A stretch of DNA of 5,063 bases from Candidatus Cloacimonadota bacterium (lineage in GTDB: Bacteria; Cloacimonadota; Cloacimonadia; Cloacimonadales; WRIO01). This document shows positions 1 through 5,063 of this stretch, one piece after another (the first letter of the stretch is position 1; every line of letters starts with the position of its first letter). The stretch spans positions 1 to 5,063 of the forward strand of contig JALNXV010000271.1 of assembly GCA_023230175.1 (NCBI GenBank). Direction: 5' to 3'. Both the position numbers and the translations under genes were made by a program. A model generated the notes under the pieces. It was not told the DNA's origin, ran no database searches, and worked only from the letters and a program-made list of their open reading frames with translations.

Positions 1-636
1 TCATCGGTGGAAATTAGTCGAAGAGAAGTTTTGAAAATTGTTAAAAGAATAGTAGGTTCTGTTCTTCTTTTCTTTAGATGTGTTCCTCAGGATTATATTC
101 TAGCTGATAACCAATCAAATGAACTTCGATGTGCTGATAATGGAATTTTCCGTGGAGTACCTTTGACCTCTGAACAAAAGCAGCTTTGCTCGATTGCTGA
201 TGACTTGTTTCATCGCTTTCCATTTGATGGGAAATATATCCTGGATGAAAATCGCCTGATTATCTGCCAAAGTCATGCTGATAGAGATGAGGTGAAAGCT
301 TTATATCCTGAAGCAGAAATCAATCCTCTTGGTTATTGGACTGGAGGTTCTGATGTCGATTCAGGAGCAACTAATAGAAAGCTCGGTTCTGATATGGCTG
401 ACTCCATAACTGGAGGAGGACTTCATGGAAAAGATCTATCAAAGGCTGATGTGTCTTTGAATATTTACGTATGGTTAAAAGCACAGGCCACTGGAAAATC
501 TTATGAAATAAGTTGTGCTATTGGTGATAACGAAATAGATGGGAAACCATATTCTGAGATAGTAGAAATCGCACGGAAGTTTATAAAAGACCTAGGTGGA
601 TTTGAAAAGTTCGCCCAATGGGGTCTTGTAAGATAA
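1..636 (+). CDS. metK: S-adenosylmethionine synthetase, compact phage type, 5'-partial
   Basis: C-terminal part of methionine adenosyltransferase, the cytoplasmic enzyme that makes SAM from ATP and methionine. The frame is open to the left edge. The GTG at position 7 is probably not a start, because the residues around it align with the conserved helix that precedes the MetK central region. Counting from that GTG, the signatures are: CADNGIF near 42-48, corresponding to the GDQG region; DGK at 74-76, the probable active-site lysine; INPLG at 105-109; ATNRK at 121-125, corresponding to GLTGRK; and GGGLHGKDLSKAD at 136-148, corresponding to the GGGAFSGKDPSKVD loop that binds ATP and phosphate. 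All key basic and acidic residues of these loops are present, so it is probably active. The stretch between the DNG and INP motifs is about 60 residues, against about 100 in E. coli MetK. The gene stops 39 bases before the methyltransferase, the likely consumer of its product. Family assignment is firm; the missing N-terminus lies outside the window. Confidence 0.88.
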   Translation, partial: SSVEISRREVLKIVKRIVGSVLLFFRCVPQDYILADNQSNELRCADNGIFRGVPLTSEQKQLCSIADDLFHRFPFDGKYILDENRLIICQSHADRDEVKALYPEAEINPLGYWTGGSDVDSGATNRKLGSDMADSITGGGLHGKDLSKADVSLNIYVWLKAQATGKSYEISCAIGDNEIDGKPYSEIVEIARKFIKDLGGFEKFAQWGLVR

Positions 637-663
637 TCAATTCACTAGAGAATTTTGATTAGT

Positions 664-678
664 TGGAGAAAATTAATG
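664..678 (+). promoter_or_regulatory. Ribosome binding site deciding the methyltransferase start
   Basis: TGGAGAA with GGAG at 665-668 lies 7 bases before ATG 676. The in-frame TTG at 655 lies upstream of this site and has no comparable purine-rich site of its own, so translation should begin at 676, shortening the protein by seven residues relative to the longest reading. Confidence 0.65.
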
Positions 679-1938
679 GAATCAAATAAAAACGCACAGT
701 ATGAAATGGTTGAGTTAAATAGACTTATCCCATATTCAAACAATGCAAGAACACATACCGCACAGCAAATTGACCGTGTAGCAGCATCGATACGAGAGTT
801 CGGATTTTTGAATCCTGTCATAGTATCAAAGGACTATACAATTTTATGTGGTCATTGCCGTTATTATGCAGCTCAGAAACTGAATCTTGAAAAGGTACCA
901 TGCATCAAAGAAGAGTATCTTACAGAGGCTCAAAAGAAAGCTTATATTTTGGCTGATAATCGTCTTGCTCTTGATGCTGGATGGGATGAGAAACTTTTGA
1001 AAATTGAATTGGAAGAATTAGAGGGTCTTGATTTTGACCTAGCTCTTACAGGTTTCGATGCAAAAGAGCTGACTAATGTATTTGATACAGATACAGAAGG
1101 TAAAGAAGATGATTTTGATGTTGCAGCAGAATTAGAAAAGCCATGCTTTTCAAAAACAGATGATATCTGGCATCTTGGAAAGCATACTGTAATTTGCGGC
1201 GACTCGACATTACCGGAGACCTATGAGAAATTGCTCGGTAATACGAAAGTAAATCTAGTTTGCACCGACCCACCGTATCTTGTGAAGCTTGAGAGCAAGT
1301 CAGGCACCATCGCAAATGACAATCTTAACGACAAAGATGGGCTTGAGTTTTTGAAAAAAGCTTTCTCTTGTTTTCATGATTCTATGGCAAAAGATGCTTC
1401 TATTTATACTTTTTATGCTACCTCGAAAGCTAGGGTATTCCATGATGCTTTTGAAGATTCTGGATTTAAGGTTGGGGCTGGTCTGGTATGGAAAAAGGAT
1501 AGACTGGTTCTTACTCGTACTGATTGGAAATATATTCATGAGCCGATCATCTGGGGTTGGCGTAAAGATGGAAAACACCTCTGGTATGGTGACCAAAAAC
1601 AAACTACAGTTTTTGAATTTGCAAGAATCAAGAACTCAAAGGACGAAGGTGAAGGGCATCCGTCAAGTAAGCCTGTTCCATTAATTGCGTATCTTATAAA
1701 ACTCTGCACGCAGACAAATGGTCTAGTGCTTGATGGTTTTTTGGGTTCAGCTTCGACATTAATTGCATGTGATCAACTTGGTCGAATTTGCTATGGCATT
1801 GAACTAGAGCCAAAGTTTGTGGATGTTGCTGTCAATCGATATCTAAAAAATCATGATGGAAATACATCAGATGTGTATCTGATTCGTGATGGGAAGCGCA
1901 TAGAATATGCTGATGTGATTATGCAGGGGGATACCTGA
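676..1938 (+). CDS. ParB-like domain fused to beta-class DNA methyltransferase (likely N6-adenine)
   Basis: A 420-residue DNA modification protein of a type common in phages. I chose ATG 676 over the in-frame TTG 655 because GGAG at 665-668 sits 7 bases upstream of it. Residues about 10-90 are a ParB/Srx-like domain containing GHCRYYAAQKL (residues 59-69), the G-H-x-R-x-x-A box. A linker follows, then the methyltransferase: motif IV DPPY at 198-201, a conserved HPSSKP at 328-333, motif I LDGFLGSASTL at 352-362 and GIELEP at 374-379. Motif IV before motif I is the beta-class order, and DPPY fits transfer of methyl from SAM to adenine N6, although N4-cytosine cannot be excluded. Motif I reads F-L-G-S-A rather than the usual F-x-G-x-G. 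No restriction enzyme gene is visible, so an orphan methylase protecting phage DNA is most likely. The upstream metK probably feeds it SAM. The stop codon overlaps the next start by one base (TGATG), implying coupled translation. Confidence 0.9.
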   Translation: MESNKNAQYEMVELNRLIPYSNNARTHTAQQIDRVAASIREFGFLNPVIVSKDYTILCGHCRYYAAQKLNLEKVPCIKEEYLTEAQKKAYILADNRLALDAGWDEKLLKIELEELEGLDFDLALTGFDAKELTNVFDTDTEGKEDDFDVAAELEKPCFSKTDDIWHLGKHTVICGDSTLPETYEKLLGNTKVNLVCTDPPYLVKLESKSGTIANDNLNDKDGLEFLKKAFSCFHDSMAKDASIYTFYATSKARVFHDAFEDSGFKVGAGLVWKKDRLVLTRTDWKYIHEPIIWGWRKDGKHLWYGDQKQTTVFEFARIKNSKDEGEGHPSSKPVPLIAYLIKLCTQTNGLVLDGFLGSASTLIACDQLGRICYGIELEPKFVDVAVNRYLKNHDGNTSDVYLIRDGKRIEYADVIMQGDT

Positions 1939-2243
1939 TGGACATTCCTGAAATACTGACATCACTAATTTTTCCCATCTTTGGTTCAGGAGGTGTGGTG
2001 ATATGGGCCCTCAATCGCTACGCTAAAAAAGTTGATCGCAACGATGAGAAGATCAAGACTCTGGAACGTATCAATGAAAGACTTGAACTTCTCCAAAGCG
2101 GCTTGGTTATGGCTCTTGAAAATGATCGAGTGATCTTTAAGGCCTTGAGGACCCATGAGATTAACGGGGAGAGTGAGGACCAGGAGCAAAAAATGGACGA
2201 ATACTTCATCTCTCTGCTTAACCGCGATGGAGATAAAAAATGA
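1938..2243 (+). CDS. Small phage protein: one N-terminal TM segment plus coiled coil
   Basis: A 101-residue protein of no firmly recognised family. Residues about 6-25 form one hydrophobic segment containing a glycine-rich FGSGG turn. It is followed by a basic stretch (RYAKKVDR) and a charged amphipathic helix from about 31 to 60, likely a coiled coil. The C-terminal part (NDRVIF, INGESE, MDEYF) is acidic. Positive charges just after the membrane segment predict an outside N-terminus and a cytoplasmic C-terminus. A strong site, AGGGGG at 1925-1930, precedes ATG 1938, which overlaps the methyltransferase stop by one base. The gene overlaps the next, holin-like gene by 4 bases (ATGA). Because it opens a run of lysis-like membrane genes, a holin partner or antiholin role is possible. 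This rests on context and architecture only. Confidence 0.8.
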   Translation: MDIPEILTSLIFPIFGSGGVVIWALNRYAKKVDRNDEKIKTLERINERLELLQSGLVMALENDRVIFKALRTHEINGESEDQEQKMDEYFISLLNRDGDKK

Positions 2244-2551
2244 TTCTATTATTGATGCTTATTGGCTTTTCCTTTTTCGTTGGATTAGTCATGGAATTTT
2301 ATAAAAAATACATACGAAAGAACAGGACAACGGAATTAGAGAACAGAATAGTTGCATTAATTCTTTCGATCATCTTTGGTGTAGTAATCTTTTTTTCTAT
2401 AACAGTGACTGCGCTTCCTGATGAAATGAAATACACTCCATTGCTGATTATACTGTTTACTGTAGCCATTTATTCTTTGCAGTATCCGGCATGCATGGCT
2501 GTTTGGAAACCACTAGTTAGAAAATGGCTGGAGAGAAAATTTAATGGTTGA
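2240..2551 (+). CDS. Three-TM holin-like membrane protein
   Basis: A 103-residue integral membrane protein with three predicted transmembrane helices at about 2-20, 37-58 and 66-87. The loop after helix 1 is strongly basic (YKKYIRKNR), as is the C-terminal tail (KPLVRKWLERK). The positive-inside rule therefore gives N-out, C-in. Three helices, about 100 residues, this topology and a charged cytoplasmic tail are the hallmarks of class I holins such as lambda S105, which form the inner-membrane lesions that time lysis. I see no sequence signature that assigns it to a named holin family. GGAG at 2229-2232 lies 7 bases before ATG 2240. The start overlaps the preceding stop by 4 bases and the end overlaps the next gene by 8 bases, so it is translationally coupled on both sides. 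The holin role is inferred from size, topology and the spanin-like neighbours. Confidence 0.8.
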   Translation: MILLLMLIGFSFFVGLVMEFYKKYIRKNRTTELENRIVALILSIIFGVVIFFSITVTALPDEMKYTPLLIILFTVAIYSLQYPACMAVWKPLVRKWLERKFNG

Positions 2552-2816
2552 ATTTATTATTGGTTTGATAGTTACGATTCTTGGTTTACTAGGTTTTTCG
2601 TCATTAAAAACAAAGCAGGTCAAGAGCCTTAAAAAAGAAGTGAAGAATACTGCTGAGACGATTAAGCGGAAAGAAAAAAAGATACAGAACATAAAGGAGG
2701 TGCAGGATGAAATACAGGAGATTAAAAGCGATGAAAAGCCAATTCCTGAGCCTTGTGCTCCTTTGGGTGACAGTACTTCTCGTCTTGATCGTCTTAACAG
2801 GTTGCACAAGCACTGA
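2544..2816 (+). CDS. Inner-membrane coiled-coil protein, i-spanin (Rz)-like
   Basis: A 90-residue protein with an N-terminal hydrophobic anchor (about 4-20) and then a long charged helix. Hydrophobic residues recur at heptad spacing (V26, V33, I40, I47 in one register; L29, I50, I57 in the other), indicating a coiled coil over about 24-61. A short tail is proline-rich (KPIPEP) with one cysteine at 71. Small size, N-terminal anchor, coiled coil and a lipoprotein gene embedded in its 3' end in the +1 frame match the Rz/Rz1 pattern of two-component spanins, which fuse inner and outer membranes at the last step of lysis in Gram-negative hosts. GGAGAG at 2530-2535 precedes ATG 2544. Against the call, lysines at 22, 24 and 27 follow the anchor, which by the positive-inside rule would place the coil in the cytoplasm, whereas an i-spanin needs it in the periplasm. 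No direct sequence match to Rz is claimed. Confidence 0.78.
   Translation: MVEFIIGLIVTILGLLGFSSLKTKQVKSLKKEVKNTAETIKRKEKKIQNIKEVQDEIQEIKSDEKPIPEPCAPLGDSTSRLDRLNRLHKH
2694..2709 (+). promoter_or_regulatory. Strong Shine-Dalgarno inside the i-spanin-like gene
   Basis: A consensus-like AAGGAGGT at 2694-2701 lies 5 bases before ATG 2707, inside the coding sequence of the upstream gene. It is the best ribosome binding site in the cassette. It supports independent initiation of the embedded lipoprotein and selects 2707 over the downstream in-frame ATG at 2731. Confidence 0.8.
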
Positions 2817-3051
2817 AACAATAGAACCTGAGCAGGATAATTACCAAGAAGTTCTAAAAGGAATGATTCCTCAACTTCCTGAAATTCCATCTTTTCCTGA
2901 GTTAAACTGGTCATTTGAAAATAACAAGTATTCAATTTGTGAATCGGATGTAGATAAACTGCTTGATTACGGTGAGAACAAAATTCCTCTTTATAAATTT
3001 GAACTTGATTTATACAAGAGACAGCTTGATATAGTCCTTCAACAACTGTGA
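2707..3051 (+). CDS. Overlapping lipoprotein, o-spanin (Rz1)-like
   Basis: A 114-residue predicted lipoprotein. The first 10 residues are basic (KYRRLKAMK). A hydrophobic core at about 13-30 leads to the lipobox LTGC at 30-33, so signal peptidase II should cleave before C33 and leave an 82-residue mature protein. Position +2 after the cysteine is Thr rather than Asp, which in E. coli rules permits export to the outer membrane. The mature part has a proline-rich segment (IPQLPEIPSFPEL) and a charged C-terminal helix. It overlaps the preceding gene by 110 bases in the +1 frame, the relationship of lambda Rz1 to Rz. Mature Rz1 is only 40 residues, so this is a longer version that extends well past the end of its partner. 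An alternative start at 2731 would still keep the lipobox. The lipoprotein call is strong; the o-spanin role is inferred. Confidence 0.82.
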   Translation: MKYRRLKAMKSQFLSLVLLWVTVLLVLIVLTGCTSTETIEPEQDNYQEVLKGMIPQLPEIPSFPELNWSFENNKYSICESDVDKLLDYGENKIPLYKFELDLYKRQLDIVLQQL

Positions 3052-3116
3052 TATTGCTTGCAATTCCTTTTGATAAGAGCAATTAATACAGTACAGAAAA
3101 TGAGGGAGGCTATATA

Positions 3117-3557
3117 ATGGCTGAAAAAAAGATTGATGATATCATACTGGAGATACCAAAAAGCGAATTCACTGAACAATCTATTCAAAATCTTAGGATG
3201 ATTCTGAAAAGCAAGAAAACACTGATATCTCATGCACTGGGAACCGAGGGTATAGAAATTATCGAGAAAGAAGATAGGATAATATTTCCTGCCTTTTCCG
3301 GAGAGATAAGCCCAGAAAACATTCAAGCATACAGCGAGTTTATATATAAACTTTGTAACTTTGCTAAGGCTATTAAGCGTGTGAATGACAAGCCGGATGT
3401 TCAGGTTATTAATGAAAAATATGCTTTTCGATGCTTTCTGGTTAGGCTTGGATTTGTTGGAGATGAGTACAAGACAGAGCGCAGAATTTTATTAAAAAAC
3501 TTATCTGGTAATTCTGCATTCAAGAACAGTATGGGAGGAATTAAAAATGAACGATAA
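3117..3557 (+). CDS. Phage 'virulence-related' family protein (function unknown)
   Basis: A 146-residue soluble protein with no signal peptide or membrane segment. It resembles, from memory, proteins labelled 'virulence protein' or 'virulence-related protein' next to terminase genes in clostridial and Treponema prophages. The conserved parts are a FPAFSGEISPENIQAY block (57-72) and a C-terminal block with NEKYAFRCFLVRLGF (99-113), GDEYKTERRILLKNL (115-129) and SGNSAFK (130-136). The family name is historical and no virulence role is shown. Its place just before the terminase suggests a job in late phage functions. As I recall, Firmicute relatives are often about twice as long, with an extra N-terminal region absent here. 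Start choice is clear: GAGGGAGG at 3102-3109 lies 7 bases before ATG 3117. It begins 65 bases after the lipoprotein gene and its last 11 bases overlap DUF5049. Confidence 0.78.
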   Translation: MAEKKIDDIILEIPKSEFTEQSIQNLRMILKSKKTLISHALGTEGIEIIEKEDRIIFPAFSGEISPENIQAYSEFIYKLCNFAKAIKRVNDKPDVQVINEKYAFRCFLVRLGFVGDEYKTERRILLKNLSGNSAFKNSMGGIKNER

Positions 3558-3720
3558 AATTCGTGATCAAATTCTTCAGGTAAGAGATACCGGCAGAACA
3601 AACATGTTTGATAGTGCACAGGTCCAGGTTATAGCTGACCAGATGGGATTTAATGAACTAGTAATTTTTATAGAAGAACACCCAAAGGAATATGTAAATT
3701 TCATCATTTACGGTGAATAG
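3547..3720 (+). CDS. DUF5049 small phage protein
   Basis: A 57-residue protein. It begins MNDKIRDQILQVRDTGRTNM and ends with the block EEHPKEYVNFIIYGE. The TGRTNMFD, LVIFIEEH and EYVNFI motifs match my recollection of DUF5049, a family of small phage proteins found close to terminase genes. Its biochemical function is unknown. GGGAGGAA at 3533-3540 lies 6 bases before ATG 3547. The first 11 bases overlap the end of the preceding gene in another frame, so the two are probably co-translated. It is the last gene before the terminator-like hairpin and the large terminase. It occupies the place where a small terminase gene often sits, but it is too short, and lacks an obvious helix-turn-helix, to be called TerS. 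Confidence 0.82.
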   Translation: MNDKIRDQILQVRDTGRTNMFDSAQVQVIADQMGFNELVIFIEEHPKEYVNFIIYGE

Positions 3721-3740
3721 AGTATTCCTACTGCTTATGC

Positions 3741-3766
3741 GAGGTCCTCATTTGAGGGCCTTTATT
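3741..3766 (+). terminator. Terminator-like hairpin between DUF5049 and terL
   Basis: GGTCCTC (3743-3749) pairs with GAGGGCC (3754-3760) across an ATTT loop, with one U-G wobble. The A-U pair at 3742/3761 extends it to 8 base pairs, and a possible G-U at 3741/3762 to 9. TTTATT follows directly, a short and imperfect U tract, so termination would be partial at best. The hairpin begins 20 bases after the DUF5049 stop and ends about 14 bases before the terminase start. Confidence 0.6.
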
Positions 3767-3779
3767 CGTTAGGAAAAAT

Positions 3780-5063
3780 ATGAGAAAACTTAGAAACTAC
3801 AAACCAACACCGTTTATGGCAAAACGCTCCATTTATAGCAAGTCTCAAGCTGACATGGCTGTAAATTTTATTCAGTGTCTATGCCATACTAAAGGAACAT
3901 GGGCGGGTAAGCCTTTTGAGTTGATAAACTGGCAAGAGCAGATAATCCGAGATTTATTTGGAATCATTAAACCAAATGGATACAGGCAATTCGAAACAGC
4001 TTATATTGAGATACCCAAAAAGATGGGCAAGAGCGAGCTGGCTGCAGCTGTTGCCCTTCTTCTTACCTGTGGTGATGGAGAGGAACGAGCCGAGGTATAT
4101 GGCTGTGCTGCAGATCGTCAGCAGGCTTCGATTGTTTTCGAAGTTGCAGCAGACATGGTCCGAATGTGTCCTGCTTTAAATAAGCGTGTGAAAATTCTAG
4201 CGGCAACGAAGAGAATAATTTTTCTCCCAACTAATAGTTTTTATCAAGTGCTGAGTGCAGAAGCTTATAGTAAACATGGTTTTAATGTTCATGGTGTTAT
4301 ATTCGATGAACTTCATACTCAGCCGAACAGAAAGCTATTTGATGTTATGACCAAGGGCTCAGGAGATGCACGAATGCAACCTCTTTATTTTCTTATCACC
4401 ACTGCTGGGACTGACACTCACAGCATTTGCTACGAAACTCACCAGAAGGCAAAGGACATACTAGAAGGAAGAAAAGTCGATAGAACTTTCTATCCTGTAA
4501 TTTATGGTGCGGAAGAAAATGATGATTGGACTGACCCTAAAGTATGGGAAAAAGCTAATCCATCACTGGGGATAACTGTTGGAATAGACAAGGTACGAAT
4601 AGCATGTGATTCGGCAAGACAGAATCCAGCCGAGGAAAATATATTCCGTCAACTCAGACTCAATCAGTGGGTAAAGCAGTCGGTGCGATGGATGCCGATG
4701 GAAAAATGGGATAAATGTGATTTTGCTATTGATGAGGCTGATTTAGAAGGACGTGTGTGCTACGGCGGATTAGATTTATCGTCAACTACCGATATTACAG
4801 CATTTGTTTTGGTTTTTCCTCCTATTGATGAAAACGATAAATACCATGTGTTGCCTTACTTTTGGATACCAGAAGATAACATACCGCTTAGAATCAATAG
4901 AGACCATGTTCCATATGATATATGGAATCGTCAGGGGTTTCTCGAAACTACTGAAGGCAACGTTGTTCACTATGGATACATCGAGAAGTTTATAGAGCAT
5001 TTGGAAGAAAAATATAACATTCGAGAGATAGCTTTTGACCGGTGGGGAGCAGTGCAGATGGTA
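3780..5063 (+). CDS. terL: Terminase large subunit, HK97/Terminase_1 type, 3'-partial
   Basis: The motor that packages phage DNA into the prohead and cuts the concatemer. The frame runs 428 codons from ATG 3780 to the window edge without a stop. AGGAA at 3771-3775 lies 4 bases before the start. ATPase domain: NWQEQII near 50-56 (adenine-binding Q region), Walker A IPKKMGKSE at 78-86 with K84, Walker B VIFDELH at 173-179 with D176 and E177, and coupling motif TTAG at 207-210. A conserved stretch WEKANPSLG (256-264) leads into the RNase H-like nuclease domain: GGLDLSSTTD (329-338) carries the first metal-binding Asp, D332, and IAFDRWG (417-423) the second, D420. The third acidic site should lie beyond the edge. 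All visible catalytic residues are intact, so the gene looks functional. This type of terminase usually goes with cos-ended, HK97-fold siphoviruses. No small subunit gene directly precedes it. Confidence 0.95.
   Translation, partial: MRKLRNYKPTPFMAKRSIYSKSQADMAVNFIQCLCHTKGTWAGKPFELINWQEQIIRDLFGIIKPNGYRQFETAYIEIPKKMGKSELAAAVALLLTCGDGEERAEVYGCAADRQQASIVFEVAADMVRMCPALNKRVKILAATKRIIFLPTNSFYQVLSAEAYSKHGFNVHGVIFDELHTQPNRKLFDVMTKGSGDARMQPLYFLITTAGTDTHSICYETHQKAKDILEGRKVDRTFYPVIYGAEENDDWTDPKVWEKANPSLGITVGIDKVRIACDSARQNPAEENIFRQLRLNQWVKQSVRWMPMEKWDKCDFAIDEADLEGRVCYGGLDLSSTTDITAFVLVFPPIDENDKYHVLPYFWIPEDNIPLRINRDHVPYDIWNRQGFLETTEGNVVHYGYIEKFIEHLEEKYNIREIAFDRWGAVQMV

Noticed and set aside
7..9. GTG as the true start of the first gene
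   Set aside because: It lies within conserved MetK sequence, the frame is open to the left edge, and no upstream sequence is available to support initiation.
637..663. Short inverted repeat AATTC...GAATT between metK and the methyltransferase
   Set aside because: A five-base AT-rich stem is too weak to call a terminator or operator.
1073..1684. Several open frames on both strands inside the methyltransferase gene
   Set aside because: They overlap conserved methyltransferase motifs in the main frame, and their products are unlike any known family.
2513..3082. Long open frame of 189 codons on the minus strand
   Set aside because: It lies entirely opposite four overlapping + strand genes that have good ribosome binding sites and clear membrane or lipoprotein features. 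Its own product shows no recognisable domain. It is best read as a shadow frame.
3053..3083. Inverted repeat ATTGCT...AGCAAT after the lipoprotein gene as a terminator
   Set aside because: The stem is only 6 pairs with a loop of about 19 bases, and no U tract follows.
3058..3088. Possible promoter (TTGCAA with a weak AT-rich -10) before the 'virulence-related' gene
   Set aside because: The -35-like box is tolerable but no convincing TATAAT-like element lies at the right spacing. In AT-rich DNA this is expected by chance.
3721..3779. A cos packaging site at the hairpin before terL
   Set aside because: The position is plausible, but no characteristic overhang sequence or adjacent HNH endonuclease gene can be identified.
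3958..4179. Open frame of 73 codons on the + strand within terL
   Set aside because: It covers the Walker A region of the terminase in another frame and has no supporting features.

Overview
This window is bacteriophage or prophage DNA: nine genes, all on the + strand, tightly packed and often overlapping. It is AT-rich. Genes end in TGA, TAA or TAG and Trp is TGG, so the code is the ordinary bacterial one. The protein families (compact phage-type MetK, ParB-methyltransferase fusion, a 'virulence-related' phage protein, DUF5049, HK97-type large terminase) are, from memory, typical of siphovirus prophages in Clostridia and also seen in gut and oral Treponema. The overlapping inner-membrane/lipoprotein pair at 2544-3051 looks like a spanin pair. 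If so, the host has an outer membrane, which would favour a spirochaete or another diderm over a monoderm Firmicute. The host call remains an inference.

Layout. (1) 1-1938, SAM/DNA-modification module: the C-terminal part of an S-adenosylmethionine synthetase (cut by the window edge), then a ParB-like domain fused to a beta-class DNA methyltransferase. (2) 1938-3051, a chain of four overlapping small membrane genes read as a lysis cassette: a one-TM coiled-coil protein, a three-TM holin-like protein, an inner-membrane coiled-coil protein (i-spanin-like) and, embedded out of frame in its 3' end, a lipoprotein (o-spanin-like). No endolysin is recognisable among them. (3) 3117-3720, two overlapping small phage genes: the 'virulence-related' family protein and DUF5049. 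(4) 3741-3766, a terminator-like hairpin. (5) 3780-5063, the large terminase subunit, open at the right edge with ATPase and the first part of the nuclease domain visible.

How it fits together. MetK could supply SAM to the adjacent methyltransferase, protecting phage DNA from restriction or marking it. The membrane genes would release progeny. The terminase begins the DNA-packaging and head module that presumably continues to the right. The order lysis genes then terminase resembles lambdoid late operons more than the usual Gram-positive siphophage order. No tRNA, CRISPR, insertion sequence or attachment site was seen.
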